In this document: in pieces, positions 1-14,991 of the stretch | Numbering within the stretch: position 1 is the stretch's first letter | Layout of the letters: each line of letters begins with the position of its first letter | DNA from: Anniella stebbinsi | Lineage: Eukaryota > Chordata > Lepidosauria > Squamata > Anniellidae | NCBI GenBank assembly: GCA_029215795.1 | Contig: JARDYH010000007.1 | Location: forward strand, 69,866,763 to 69,930,762 | Direction: 5' to 3' | DNA length: 64,000 nt | Notes under the pieces: generated by a model | Told to the model about the DNA's origin: nothing | Database searches by the model: none | What the model saw: only the letters and a program-made list of their open reading frames with translations | Position numbers and translations under genes: made by a program

Positions 1-457
1 TCTGATCTGGAAGGTCCGGATCGGGCCCAATCTTACTCGTGTTGGATCGGGCCCGATCTGACCCTCCTCAGATCTGGAACCGGATCTGCTCCGGGTCCGT
101 CCAGAACCCTCCCTCCCGCTCTCCCCATCCACCCAATTGCCCTGCTTACCTGCAGCCTCCTCCGCATCGTCCTCCATTGCATCCTGCCTCCTCAATGTCA
201 GCCAGCCGCTTCAAGGAGGCAGGATGCCACGAATGACAACAGGGGACGATGCGGAGGAGGCTGCAGGTAAGCAGAGTGATTGGGGGGAGGGAGAGAGAGA
301 GAGAGAGTGGGGAGAGAGGGCTCTGCATGGACCCAAAGTGGATCCAGATTGTGGATCCGATCCGGCCTGATCAGGGCACGATCCAATCCAGTTTGGGCTC
401 AGATTGGGCCGATTCGCTCCAGATTCGGATCCGTCTCCGGATCTGGTCACAGCCCTA
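1..457. mobile_element. hAT-like GATC-rich foldback element, left-truncated by window
   Basis: It ends CACAGCCCTA at 457, resembling the TIR of the 44-48 kb elements. The ends repeat GGATC(C/T)GGATC-type motifs. The core is an inverted repeat from CTTACCTGCAGCCTCCTCC (145) to its complement ending GGTAAG (271), around a different centre. It is an older, divergent subfamily without the high-GC core. Confidence 0.65.
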
Positions 458-1750
458 AGTCGCCTTCACAGTTCGCCAGGGATATGTGTACTAGCTCCAC
501 CCCTTCAGTAGCCTTCCATGGGTTTCAGGACAAGCGTCTGCAGCAGGGAGCTCTCTGCTCTACTCGTGTGTAGGTTCCCTGCATGACTTAGAACCTGACT
601 TTCAAGGAGAGACGCTTGTTGCGTTCTCCCTCCCTTAATTTGAGTCGTGTGAGGGAAACAAAACACCTTAGCAGGACTTAAGAGGACACCTGCCCCCAAA
701 GAAAGCACACGTATGTGAACACAGGGAACGATCCACCAGGAAACTAGGAGGCCGCAACACTTGCCGGAATTAACCGGAAGCTGCGCAACACCACTAGGCC
801 TTCTTTGAACTGCTGTTAGGTTTGAGGAAATTGTTCAACCAGTTCAACCTGAAATGACATTCCTGTAACCGTAAAGTCTGAATTCTCTTCCTGTCCTCGA
901 CGTACGGGACGGGCAGGAGGTTGGGCTCATCTTTCCTGATGTCACCATCCAAATTTCTTTAATAATCGCTTGCCTAAGCTAAATGTATCTAGGCAGGCGG
1001 GCGCATGCACCTAATCCCTCTAGCCTTTCCTTGTTCACACGCCATCTGGTAAACTGTATCTCACCTTTTGGCATCACTTCCCTAAAACTCAGAGCTCTGT
1101 GTGGCCTGTGATCATGATGAGTAAACACAGGAAAGGGGGGCTATTGAAATCAGAATTCAGCATTCTGAAATCCTTGGCTTGAAAAGGAAGTGTAAGGAGG
1201 GATAATAACACCTACTGACATTACAAAGGCATTGGATAACACTGGAGTCTCCAACACGGGGCCCCATGAGCTCCAATGAGGCCAGAACTATTTTGTTCTG
1301 TTTTATTTTGTTTCTTTAGAGTTTTTCATTTAAAAAGAGGCCAGCACGATCTTTATTTTGGGTTGAAAAGTGTGTATTGTCCTTTTGGCGCTCAGACCTG
1401 ACCTCTACCTTGTATTTCTTGGGCAATTTACTTTTCTTTTAGCCTCACCAGTTTGCCTTCTGAAAAACGAGAGTTTCCAGCCATTTTAATAAATGGGAAA
1501 CCACGCCTCAGGACAGCCATTTTGTGAGAGCGCCTACAACACTCTTTCAAAATTCCAAATGCGCCCACTGACCCAAAAAGGTTGGGGACGCCTGGGAGAA
1601 TGGATGTGAAGTGTTTTGAATACTCTGCAAACGGCATGACAAATGCTACGTGTTATTTTTCTTGGGCTGTAGTGCCCAGAATTAAATACTGAGCTCTAAC
1701 TGTAGATTTCTGATACTTCTCCCTCCATCTCTCTCTCTGAATCCTCTCAC
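458..1750. other. No gene recognised (BCL3 intron 7 side)
   Basis: I searched the minus strand for a BCL3 C-terminal exon and found none with convincing frame and splice sites. No known repeat was recognised with confidence. Confidence 0.5.
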
Positions 1751-1918
1751 CTTCTTATTCTTAGCCACCATCAGGGGGGTGTCGTTGTGGTAATTCTTGA
1801 GGCTGCCGTCTGCCCCGCTGCGCACCAGAAGCCTCAGGGTGTCCAAGAGGCCCCGACCGCTGGCTGCGTGGAGAGCCGTGTTGCCCCCATATGACTGAGC
1901 ATTTACATTGGCTCCGTG
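1751..1918 (-). CDS. BCL3: BCL3 exon 7 (ankyrin repeats 6-7)
   Basis: The exon is 168 nt (56 codons), phase 0 to 0. It begins HGANVNAQSYGGNTALHAAS and ends NDTPLMVAKNKK before GTGAGA. The mammalian protein continues into a short VIDILRGK-type segment and a Ser/Pro tail; these must lie on exon(s) left of the window. Confidence 0.95.
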
Positions 1919-4900
1919 CTGCATAGTGGGGAAAAGACACAGACATTTGTAAAATGGTTGAGGAGATACACCACCTGATTCTTTTGCTCACAAAGTTCCC
2001 AAGACAGAGGATATACTTGGACAAGGAAAGGTCAGGATGGGCCACGTGTCAGGGAGATATGAATTCAAGGTGGGGAAGTCATAGAAATCCATTTGTGCGG
2101 TGAAATTTGATAGGTTTTCCTTATGTTTGGCTCCTGGACTTCATTTTGATTCCTGTTGTGGCACCCAACTTGACCTGCAAGGAGTTGGGACAGTTTGGGC
2201 ATTTTGCACCCCCCCCCCCCAATCTGTGCAAATTTAGCCAGAATGTGCACAAATTCGGCTGCACTTCTTGCAATTTATGGCTGAATTTGTGCAAACTATG
2301 GCTGAATTCGTGCAAATTGTTCCAAAATTCAGCTGCAATTTGTGCAAATTGCTCAGAAATTAGTGTAAATTGTGAAAAAAATAAAATGTGTTTTAAAAGT
2401 TCAGGGAAAAGCCTATAGCTCAGCTCGCAAACACAAAACAAGCCGTACAGACTGTGGAATGCCATCAAGTCAAAACAAGAACTGGATTTCCCAGCAACGG
2501 GCATCCCACTCTGATAACCTCTCAGCTGGACTTCTGCAATGCGTTATATGTAGGGTTGCCTTTGAAAACAGTCCAGAAGCTTCAACTGGTACAAACCAGG
2601 GCAGCCAGACTGTTAATAGGGACTGGCCAACGACACCACATTATGTCAGTCCCTTTCCAGCTTCACTGGCTGCCAGTCCAGGTCCGGCCTGATTCAAAGT
2701 GCTGGTATTAACATTCAAAGCCCTAAATGGCTTGGGGCCAGGCTATCTGAAGGAACACCTCCTCCCATATGTACCTGCCCAGACCCCAACATCATCCTTA
2801 GGGGTCCTTCTCCATGAGCCTCTGCCAAAGGAAGTGAGGCAGGTGGCTACCAGGAGGACGGCCTTCTCTGCTGTGGTGCCCCGGCTGTGAAATGAGCTCC
2901 CTAGAGAGGTTCTCCTGGCACCTACATTATACTACTTTAGACACCAGGTGAAGACCTTTTTATTTTCTCAGTATTTTAATAGTTCATCAGCTTAACTTTT
3001 ACCTTTGCTGTTTAAATTTTTATTCTAAATCTGGATCCATTTCTGCATGGCTGCTTGGTTTTTATCCTGGTTGCGCTTTTATCCTGAATTTTATATTATA
3101 TTTTTATACTGTTGTTTGTTTGATATTTTGAATGGTTTTCATGGTTTTAATTTTTGTAGACCGCCCAGAGACCTTTGGCTATTAAGCGGTATAGAAATTC
3201 AACAAATAAATCAATCCCTAGTCCAAGGACAGGCCTCTTTGCTTATCTGCAGTTCAGTACATGCAGAAGGTGAACCTCTAGTGCTGAATTCAGATTTTGT
3301 GGAACTCCACAGTTCCCATTTTAAAATGTTAGAAGACAAATTTTGCGTTAGAGATCTTGGTTCTTGAACGTATGCAGCAGCTCAGGGTCAAGCTACATTT
3401 TGTGTAAATTATCCAATCCGATCCGGATCCCAATCTGTCAGGTCCGGATCGGGCCTGATCCGACTCAGATCTGGATCCAATCCGACTCGGATCCGGATCC
3501 GATCTGGATTTGTGTACAGCACTCCCTCCCACCACTCTCCCTGCTTATCTGCTGCCTCCTCTGCATCATCCTGCCGTCATCCTCTCTCCTCGGTGTGTGC
3601 CGCCACATTTCCCACTCACGTTGCTGACGCAATCGGGAAATGTGGCGGCACACAGCGAAGAGATAGGACAACGGGGGATGACGTGGAGGAGGCAGCAGGT
3701 AAGCAGATAGAGTGGGGGGAGGGAGGAGAAGAGCGGGAGGGAGTGCTATATACAGATCCAGATCGGATCCAGATCGTGGATCTGATCCAGCCCAATCCGG
3801 GATGCCTGGATCAGCCCGATCCAATCCTGATTCGGGATCCATGCACAGCCCTAGTGTGTAGCTGATCCTTATCTTTCTTTTTACTCTACAGTAGGTCCAA
3901 TGGCAGGGCAGAGGAACCTTACCTGTAGGAGCAGCTCCACCATCTCTAAATTATTATTTTCCACAGCATGCAGTAGTGGAGATCGCCCACTCTTGATATC
4001 CTGAAAAAGATGAGGCAACAGGGGTTTGTCAGATGAGAGCCAAACCAATGGCCAATGTTGACTGCAAATGTAGGGAGATGGCACTGCAGTGCATCTGGCG
4101 CACACCAAATTGAGCGATGCTGCTGAGGTGATTGTGGTGGACTCAGAGCATCCCCAGGTTTTCTCCAGGATTTCCATATCCCATTAGCTATGATGATCTC
4201 CCCACAAATACATCCATCTTTTCTTCAATTATAACCATAATAAAACATCTAAAGGTATCCTGCCGGAAGCCGGCTTGATCTTTTTACTCCATTACTCTAT
4301 TCTTCCAACCATCCCAATAACCGAAGAGGGAAGAGGCACAGCTCAGTGTTATAGAGTGCCTGCTTTGCATGCCGAAGGTCCCAGGTTCGATCCCTGGCTT
4401 CTCCAAGTAGGGAGAGGAAAGAATCCTGCCTAAAACTCTGGGGAACTGCAGCTGCCAGTCAGTGTCGACAATACCGACTAGATGGACCAATGGTCTGACT
4501 CAGCAGAAGGCAGATTTCTATGTTCTTATGAAGCAGTTTGCATGAACCAAGCCCAGGAGTTAACAATATTAGGGAAAGCTTGTAACTGGCTACTTCTAAG
4601 ATTATGACCACAGAACTGTTTAATTTTGTGTGTGCGCATGGGAACTAAGGGAGGAAAATGAGGAAGTGAAATAAGCTAAGATTAGCTAAAGAGTCTGAAG
4701 GAAGGATGAAGAAAAAAGGAAGCGGGAAGAGGAGGAATAAGCAAACTGGCATCCTCCAAATGTTTTGGACTACACCTTCCATAAGCCCCAGCCAACATGG
4801 TAAACGGTCAGGGAATATGGGAGTTGTAGACCAAAAAACTGCAGGATTTATCTACCCCCATGCTGAACCTCCATCTATGCCTAGGATTTTTAAGATTGTC

Positions 4901-7900
4901 CTGTATTTTAAATATTTTAAATGTTTTGATATTGAAATGCATTTAATTATATTTTAAACTTTCGTATATTTCTATTTATAGGTTTTAATTGTATATATGT
5001 TAATTTCAAAAAGCCGCCTTGAGGCCCAGCATTGGGCAAAAGGCAGGATACAAATAAATATTATACAAATAATAATAATAACCACCTCTGATTAAGTTCA
5101 ACAGAAGGACAGGAAATATTTGTTGTAACTGATATAATTGATTGCCATACTAATTGATCAAAACTCTTGCAATTGATTCCCCCTCCCACTTTCTGGAATA
5201 CATGAAGTAATTTGATGAAGGGATGGACTTCCTGACTGTTAGAGCAGTACGACAATGGATCCAATGACCTAGGGAGGTGGTGGGCTCTCCCACACTAGGG
5301 GCCTTCAAGAGGCAGCTGGACAACCATTTGTCAGGTATGCTTTAAGGTGGATTCCTGCACTGAGCAGGGGCTTGGACTCGATGGCCTTATAGGCCCCTTC
5401 CAACTCTACTGTTCTATGATTCTATGGACAGAAATGCAGAAAAGAGGACTCAAAGCAATTTGTTACAGCTGTGAATAATTAAGGAGGAAGAAAGGTGAAA
5501 TGCTGGTGAATGATAAGGTTACGTTGATACGATTTTTGTCTTTGATTTTGGAGAAAGTATGGCAATTTCTGATTGAAGCTGGGGAGAATCACCATAGTTG
5601 GGGAAGCTTACTTTAGAAAAAGAAAGGAGATGATTAAGCAGAAATAGCAACCCAGTTCCTTCTTTCCCATTTCTGTGGGCGGGAAATCAAGAAACTAGGA
5701 TACGAACAAGGAGAACACACAGAGAAGAACAGCAGGGCATGGGGCTTTATGGAACAGTAGAGTCAATAAGGAAGAATTCCTCATCATGCAAAAGCTTCTA
5801 AGTATGTTCAGTTGAAACCCTCTCCAGAATTTGACGTTAAATGCATGAAGGTCTGAAGAGGAGCACATCAACATTGGGCATGGGCATGTGTATTTGCCCC
5901 CTTCACATGTTTAGTCTTCACGTGGCCATGGTGGAATGAGCCTTTTTCTTCTTCTTTTTGCATACTCCATTCATTTTGTTTATTTACATCTGCTGCTGTT
6001 GTACCTCAAAAACATGCAGATAAAATCCAAGTAAAACCAAACCAGATCTGCGTATAAATTTCATGCAAGTTTGCTCATCTGCATTTTGCACAATGTGTTT
6101 TGCTTCTGCTAGTCATGGACAAAGGTAAAGAGCTCTGAGTGCAAATCTACGGAGTCTGTCATCTTGCAGAAGTAGAAGGACAGGATGAAGAATCCGGAGA
6201 GCAGAAGCTTCCATTTAAAACTGGAGTGTTGAAGCACTTTCAGTTGAGGACTGAATTTCATTTCATGACGGCAAAAGGGGCAGGACTGAAGATGCCAACA
6301 TATTTTGGCTTCACGGTTCTACTGACATTAACTAAGCTTTAGGAGAATGGGAACGTGGGAGAGGGCCTTCTCGGTGGCTGCCCCGGGGCTCTGGAACTCC
6401 CTTCCTAGGGAAGCTAGACTGGCTCCCTCCTTGATGTATTTTCGGAGGCACGCAAAAACTTGATTCCGACAGGCCTTCAGTGAATAATGTGGATCCCCAT
6501 CTATGTTTCGGACTTTTAAATTGTAATATGTATTTTAAATGTTGAAATGTTTTAATACTGAAACCAATTTAATCATATTTTTAACTTTTGCATATCTCTT
6601 ATTTGTAGTTTTTAAATGTATATGTTTTAATTTCGCAAAGCTCCCTTGAGGCCCAGCATTGGGCAAACGGCGGGATACAAATAACGATACTATTACTACT
6701 ACTAATAATAATAATTAGGAGAGGCATTTCCTAAAAGCTGTACAAAACCTGAGAGACCACCAAACAATTGGTGGTAGGGGAAAAGCAGGTTGTCCATCGG
6801 GGAGAATCAATATTTTTCGTCTCTGTTGCTCGTTTTAGTTTGTAAGCTTGCAGGGCAGGGTCTGTTTGATTTTTGTACAGCACGTTGTGCTTCGAGGCGC
6901 TTTACCAACAGCAATAAAAGTTGTGAGGGAAAGGCTGGTTCCATCACGTTCACTCGCCACTCGGTCGCTCCGCGTTGGCTGACTGACAGCTGTGTGTGGG
7001 CTGCCCCACTGACGCCCCTCCCACCAATCAAAAGCTCACTGCCTTTGAGTTCACGTCACAGGGTTGGAATGTTCCTTCTGTGGTACCTTGGGCCATTCAC
7101 ACCTGCGGGTCACCTCTTGAAGGGCGATGAGCCTTCCTGGAGGACCATGCCCACAGGGTCAAAAGTCTTTCAGCAATGTTCAGTGTTTAATGAGAGCCAG
7201 TATGGTGTAGTGGTTAGAGCGTTGGCCTGGGAGTCGGGAGATCCGGGTTCTAGTCCCCACTCGGCCATGGAAGCTCATTTGGGCCAGTCACAGACTTGTA
7301 GCCCAGCCTACCTCACAGGGTTGTTGTTGTGAGGAGAAAATGGAGAGGAGGATTATGTACACCCCCTTGGGTTCCTTGGAGGAAAAAAGGCAGGATATAA
7401 ATGATATATCGTTTGTTTTTAGGCTTTTATGGTTTTTAATTTTGTATATTGGTTTTTAAATGTTCAATGTTTTCAATGTTTGTAAACTGTCCAGAGAGCT
7501 TTGTCTATGGGGCAGTATATAAATGTAACAGATAAACAAATAAATAATGGAATAACAAATAAATAAAATGTTGAAATCTCACAGTCCAGAAAGGAGCCTG
7601 AACTGGTGAGCAGGTGAGGCCTTGTCACCCAGAAGAGCAAACTGCCTCTTCACATGACTTGCAGAAGCAAAGAAGCCACCAGAAGTTTTCTTGCTTCCTC
7701 AAACAACTCCGCCTGTTCTCCCTCACTCCCTTTTATGACTTGAAGTTCCTGCATGATCACGCTATTTCTCTTGCTTCCTTCAAAATCCCAGGCCTGGAGT
7801 GTAAAGTCCCGTTCCCAAGCATAGGCCTTCCCCAGCCTTCATTTCCCTCTTCCTGCCTTGTGTTCAGGTTCATCACCACAGACAAAATTTTAAATCCCCT

Positions 7901-10900
7901 GACATTCATGTTTAAATCCCCTGACATCCGTGGGGAGGGGCTAAGGCTCAGCGGCAGGGCACAAATTTCACACGCAGAAGGTCCCGCGTTCAAGCCTCGG
8001 CTTCTCCATATAAGGTTGGAAAACTCCTGCCTGAAATCCTGGAGGGCCTCTACTAATCAGGGTTGACAATAACGGGCCAGATGGACAAGCAGCTTCCTTG
8101 TCCCCGAGCTTGGGGCAGGGGCCTGTTTTCTTCAGCTTTGTAAAACGCAATGTATATGCTCATGTGTTCTATGGGTGAATAAATTGGATGCAAACAGATG
8201 CTTACAGTTTACCCAGGTGGCAGAATTGAATTCACTAAGGGGAGTTTGATTCCACCCACCTGCAGCCTGCACCACCAAAGCGCAGAGTGTCCCTAGTGCT
8301 GCCAAAATCAGTGGAGGCCGGTGGCTCCGATGTCAGTGGGGCGGTGAATCCGCTCCGGCTTTCAGTCAGAACTCTAAAGGAACTCTCCAAGGTGCAAAGC
8401 CCCTTTAGAGTTCTGGCTGGTTGTGACTGAAACCCGGAGTGGATTCACCGCCCCACTGACCTCGGAGCCACCGGCCTCCACTGGCCATACTTCTGTCCCT
8501 GCTGCTTCTCAAACCGTATACTACTTACCACGGCATCCACATCGGCCCCTTGTTCTAGCAGAGTGAGAACCACGTCACGATGGGAAGTTCCGACAGCCAC
8601 GTGGAGAGAGGTAAAACCTGGTCAGAGAAAGAGAGAATTGGAACACTTGAAGGACGGAAACACAACGGTGAGTTTACCAGGGAGACTCCCCGTCACCAGG
8701 CAAGGGAAAAATAAACTCTGCATCAGGCTTTCCCAACCCGGCCACCCTCCAGATATGATGGATTCCAACTTTCATCAACCCCAGCCAATGGGAGGGTTAC
8801 CCAAGTCGGGGGAAAGCTGAAGACGGCTGGACATCATTTCCCATCATCCCAAACCATTGACCATGCTGGCTGGGGAGCATGGGATTTGGAGTTCGACAAA
8901 TCTAGAGGGCTGCATCCTGCTTTAAAGGATTCGCTCCTGAAGAGGGGAGAAGGACAGGTCTTAATTGTGTGGAAGCTGAGAAGCAATACAGGGCCGATGG
9001 TGTTCAATAACAAACAGTAATAAAAGCTCCTAAGTTGATTGGAGATCTATACAGTGGAGGCTGGTGACACCAATGACAGTAGGGTGGTGAATCCACTCTG
9101 GGTTTCAGTCAGAACTAGCCAGAACTCTAAAGGAGAACTTATAACCTATATATATATATGTTATATATAATATAGTGTGTGTGTTTGACTTTCCCCCACA
9201 CCAGGTGCCCTCCAGATGTTTGGGATGATAACTCATTGGTGCCGAAGTTCAAAACATCTGGAACTCTCACCCTCGAAATTCCGTGCCTCCAGATCCAACG
9301 GGCCAGGCCTCCCATCCAGTAACTCCTGCAGGCAATGGAGGCTGGCGTGTTCACAGGCGAGATGCAGGGCGGTCTGTCCATTGCGGTCCAGGACCATCGG
9401 TGATGCTCCGTGAGACATCAGCAACTTCACCAGGGTTGGTTGGGCTGTGATGACGGCCAAGTGCAAGGGAGTCTGGGGTGGGTGGGACAAAAAAAACGAC
9501 GTTTGAACAAGAGAACATCAGAAGAGCCCTGATGCTGGATCAGACTGAGGGTCCATCTAGTCCAGCATTCTGTTCACACAGGGGCCAACCAGCTGTCCAC
9601 CAGGGACTCACAAAGCAGGACACGGTGCAACAGCACCCTCATGCCCATGTTCCCCAGCAACTGGTATATATAGGCTTCCTGCCTCTGATACTGGAGGTAG
9701 CACATAGCCATCAGGACTAGTAGCCATTGATAGCCTTCTCCTCCGGGAATTTATCCAAGCCCCTTTTAAAGCCGTCCGAGTTGTGGCCATCACTACATCC
9801 TGTGGTAGTGAATTCCATAGTTAAACTCTGCACTGTGTGAAGAAGTCTTTCCTTTTCTCTGTCCCGAATCACCCACCAATCAGCTTCATGGGATGACCCC
9901 ATTGGGATCTAGTATTATGGGAGAGGGAGAAAAATGTCTCCTTACCCATATTCTCCCCACCATGCATTTGAATATTGATCACTGCTGGGGGGTGTATATG
10001 TGAAAGTTTACAGCAGCTAAAGACATCTCACTAAAGCTCCTGGGTTACTCTGTAATAGACTAAAGCTGCAAAACTTAAAACACAGTGGGCTGGTTCAAAA
10101 GTAATGGGAAACCAGGTTTTCCTGCTATGTGAAAGAATTGTGGCATACCTGGAGCTCAAACAGCCACCCCACCACTTTCCTCCTCTTTCTCACACCAGAA
10201 ACTAACTACCACCGTTCCTTGAGGTTCAAATTCGGGAAACCTTGGCTTTTTAAGACTCTAGTTAACAAGAACGATCCAGGATCAAACCATGGTTTCCCCA
10301 CCTGCCTTGTTCTCAAATCATAGTTTAAACAAATCACAGTTCCTTGAGTTTGGATGTCATGGAGAACTGTGACTAGCTTAAAATCACAAGTGGAAATTTC
10401 TGATTTCCTCTTCTGACACAGGAAAGAGAAGAGGGGATGGGGTGGGGTGAGGGAGAAAATGAGTCTGAATATGGCTGTAGGTCATTCGTGTAGCAGGAAA
10501 CCATGGTTTCCATTACGTATGACCCAGGCCGCTAACTAGTTCAGTCTTCCCTCAACTGGGTGCTCTCCAGATGTGTTGAACTGCAATTCCCACATTGACT
10601 GTGAATGATGGGAATTGCAGTCCAACAGATCTGGAGGCACCAGGTTGGGAGAAAGCCGGACTATAGAGAATATGCCTCACTTAATACAGGCGGATTTACT
10701 TCTGAGTAATCCTGTTCAGGTTCACACTATTAGCCTTCCATGACAAAGCTCTGGACGTTAACTGGATCCCCCAAAGCATTACATTTTCATAAAAAAGAAA
10801 GGATTCTTTTGAACAATGCATAGTTGGTATCAAATTTTAAGGTGTGCGTTGATTTTTAAGGTTATGTGATTAGATATTAGGTTCGGTTTCTATTGTTGCT

Positions 10901-12215
10901 ACTCATTACAAAACGTTCCTTCCCATCTCACGGCCACAAGTGCACTCAAGAGGAACTCACTAATGCAATTAAGACAATCAATACAAATAAACAGACAATA
11001 AAATAAATGACAACAAATGAACAGCAGCCGTTGACAATGTTCGTAAAAGAGGCAAAAGCCAGTGAAATGGATACATGCTGGAATAAAATAATCTTCACTT
11101 CCCAATTACATTTTATTGTTATTATTGTTATCCACTGTTATGTTTCTCTGCTATTAAATTCAAGACTAATAATTTCAATACAGGAAACTGAAATGCACAC
11201 AGAATTGCTCTGTTTATTCCCACCTCCCTTTCTTCTCTCTTTCACTGTTGTCTAGGGTGACCCTATGAAAAGGAGGACTGGGCTCCTGTATTTTTAAAAA
11301 GTTGTGTAGAAAAGGGAATTTCAGCAGGTGTCCTTTGTATGTAATGCAGCACCTGGTGAAATTCCCTCTTCATCACAACAGTTAAAGCTGCAGGAGCTAT
11401 GCTGGAGTGACCAGATACAAAAGAAGGCAGGGCTCCTGCAGCTTTAACTGTTGTGATGAAGAGGGAATTTTGCGAGGTGCTGCAGGCATACAAAGGACAC
11501 CTGCTGAAATTCCCTTTTCTATGCAACTTAAAGATACAGGAGCCCAGTCCTCCTTTCCATAGGGTCACCCTACTGTTGTCTCCCCTTTCTGTTAGGGCTA
11601 TTGACACTCTTTCAGTTCAAGGGCCAAATCCAATTTCAGAGGAACTCAAGAACCAGCATTCTAGTCGTTGGCGTAGCCAAAGCCAGAAGGAGTGGGCCCA
11701 AAATTAAATAATAATACCCCAAACGCTATCATAATTTAGCTTCAAGCTCTAAACTACCAGCAACTAAGTCTTTCAAGAGGCATTTCAACCTTCCAGAATA
11801 GGCAAAATATATATACATACATACATACATACATATATAGGAAACAACTAAATGATTTAGAGGAAAGGGGGCATGCCAGATTTAGCTCACAAGTGGCCAA
11901 CCCCCTGGTTTTTGTTGCTCTGTATACATATAATCACTCTCATTACTATTATTGTATTCATATGATGGCTACCAGATTCCCCCAGTTGGACAGACGTATT
12001 TAAATTATCGCTGAGGGTGGGTAGGAAAGAGATGGTTGGCCACTAGGCAAACAGAAAGCTGGACCAGATGGACCTTTGAGATGATCCAGCAGGACTCTCC
12101 GTATGTTCTTAAAAGGCATCCCCACGCAGGCCCCGCTGAATGCAGGCAGAAATCCTACAGTGTTGTTGCAGGTCATTTCTGGGCAACTGCAAGCAAACGA
12201 GCGCAGAGAAAGTTG

Positions 12216-12257
<42 letters not shown>

Positions 12258-12960
12258 TGCCGGGACATCTGTGGCTAGGAACAACTTCAGAAAAACTCAC
12301 AAGTGCGAGGGGTGGGGTGGTGGGGAGGGTTAAGCTTGACATCTCTTACGCACCCAGCAAACCAGAGGAAACCCATCTGGTTCCCACAGAAGAAACCGCA
12401 TCACCAGCACCTGCCTGGGTTGACGTAATCAGACGCTTCTCAGAAAGGGACGGGGTTGGTTCGAGAGCAGGGTTTATGAGAAACAGATAAGGAAATGACA
12501 ACGGGTCAGGCGCAGGTTGTGAACATCAAGAACAGAGACGTGGGCAGCGCAGCCCCAATGCAAAGACAGCAACGAACATGCCCCCCTCGCCCCCCGGATG
12601 ACTCACACAACACAAACACCCAATTCTACAGAACTGGCTCCAATAATCAGTATAATCTGACTCCAGGAGGGTGGTTTGTCTTCTGCCTTCCAAAATGGCT
12701 AAGCAGTAGAAAAGGGGCTTCCAGGGAGGGGAGGCCCCAAGACAAGTCTTTCATCCTGCAATTAGCCTGCCCCTAGCATGGAATGATATGGAGGGTGGCG
12801 GGGAGAGATGTCACCTTCCATGCATAACCCTCCCGTATTTCCCCTCCCCAGCTTCATCTGACATTTTTCCTTCCCCCAAAAATCCATTACAGTGAAAAAG
12901 ATGGAATAGCTGCACTACGCCTTTTGATGAGTTGTGCCAGGAACTGTCTTTCCGGAAGCA

Positions 12961-12996
<36 letters not shown>

Positions 12997-14905
12997 TTCT
13001 ATAAATAGTTCTTTCCTTTGGAGGTCTTCCAAAGCCAGGGCCCAAGTGTCTTCTAGAAGTCATTCTTGTTCCACCAGACTTCATGGTAGGAATGGGTGGG
13101 TAGGGGACAGGCTTAGGCCTAATCTACACCAAGCAGGCTATAGCAGTATGAAAGTGGTATATAAAAAGCAGGAGCCACACTACTGCTTTATAGTGGTATT
13201 GAAGTACACTGACAACTTCTGGGGCCCATAGATACAGACCATATACCACTATATCCTGCTTGATGTGGCTCCTGCCTTTTATATACCGCTTTCATAGTGC
13301 AATATTCTGCTTGGTGTCGATCTGGCCCCAGCTTCCCAGTTTTGGGATGGAGATTGAAGTCACAGTCAATGCTTTGTTTAGAAGGTGGGATGGGATCTTG
13401 GCCCAATCTACACCAAGTAAGATATAGTGGTATGAAAGCGGTATATAAAAGTCAGAAGCCACAAAGACAACTGTTGGGGCCCATTGACATATACCCAATC
13501 CTTTTTCATACCGCTATATCCTGCTTAGTGTGGCTCCTGCCTTTTATATATTCCGCTTTCATACCGCTTTCATAGTGCAATATCCTGCTTGGTGTAGAAA
13601 GGGCCTTCGACAGATACCGAAAGCAACTGGGAGATTTGGTTCGGGGCATTTGGGGAGTATCTTTTTCTGCCTCCATCCCCTCCAGTTTTGGCAAAATGGT
13701 AGCACCTGCCTTGAGTCCTAGGGAGTGGACAGGCTACTTCGTCTGTTGAAAGACTGAACACTGTCTGCCATTGTAAGCTTCTTAAGGTGAAGGCAATCAA
13801 ATTTTAATCAATAGAAAATATTGGTGTTATGGGCAAATCGTAGAACCAGATCCATCTAGCTATGCCCAAGCAAAAATACAGAAGAAGCCAAAGTTGTGGG
13901 CATAGGGTATAAAAGGCAAAGCAAGTTGCCATCATGATCGGCTAAAAAGCCCAGGTTCAGTTCCGGCATTTCTAGCTTAAAAGATTTCCTGTAGTAGTCA
14001 GGAATCACATCTACAGCCGCTGAAATGCAAGATGAATTTACTAGCATGAAATAATCATTTAGCCAGCAGACGCGTTCCTGGCTGCCACTGGAAATCTCCA
14101 TGCCCACACTCTGAGGGGTGTGAATGGGCGTGAACAGAGAACTCCCACATTTTGTCCATTATGTAACACAGATGACCTCTTCCCCCCCCCCCCCCTCAAT
14201 TTATGTTCTCGGCTGTCATCTTATTGTTCTCCCGGTGGCAGCCAGAGACTTTGTTCTTCAGGCAGACTTTGACTTTTTAAGCTGATTTGCGGCAAAGAAG
14301 GCTTTAGCCTGATGGATGCTGTTCATTTCTTTCTTTTTCTCCTTGATGTATTTTTACAGATGTACTTTTAATTGTTAAGTTTCAATGATAATGCTGCCTT
14401 GCCAGTATTTTATCATCGAGCGCTGATTTTAGTGGAAGGGAGGGATATAAATTCAGGAGAATAAATCAATAAAAAAATTCAGAAGTATGACTTTCGAGGC
14501 AAAAGATATGTTTTTAAAAGTTGGATTTTGAAACTTTGCTAGGAAGGCTCACCTCGGAGAGGTGGCGGTGAACGTGTGATCCTCCTGATGTTGGTGGACT
14601 GCATTTTCCATCAGCTCTAGCCATCCAAGCCAGTCGGGGATGATGGGAGATGGGCTTGACAACATCCAGAAAACTACATGTTCCCCACCCCTGTCTTGGA
14701 GTAAATGGGTACCAAATTCCAGCTTGCTACCTATTGTGGAAACAACTTTGCAACTTAAGATACCTGCTCACCAGAGCCTGAGTGAGGCCCAAGTCTTGTC
14801 CTACAGATACAAGATACTTGGGCCTCATTCATAGGCTAGCAGGAGGATATGGAACAAGTGAAAGTGCTTTTGAACAGCTTGAAAGCTACACACACATTGC
14901 ACCAC

Positions 14906-14991
<86 letters not shown>

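Noticed and set aside
940..1000. Minus-strand piece reading DGDIRKDEPN considered as the BCL3 last exon.
   Set aside because: No upstream acceptor with pyrimidine tract, no VIDILRGK-like sequence, and no Ser/Pro-rich tail.
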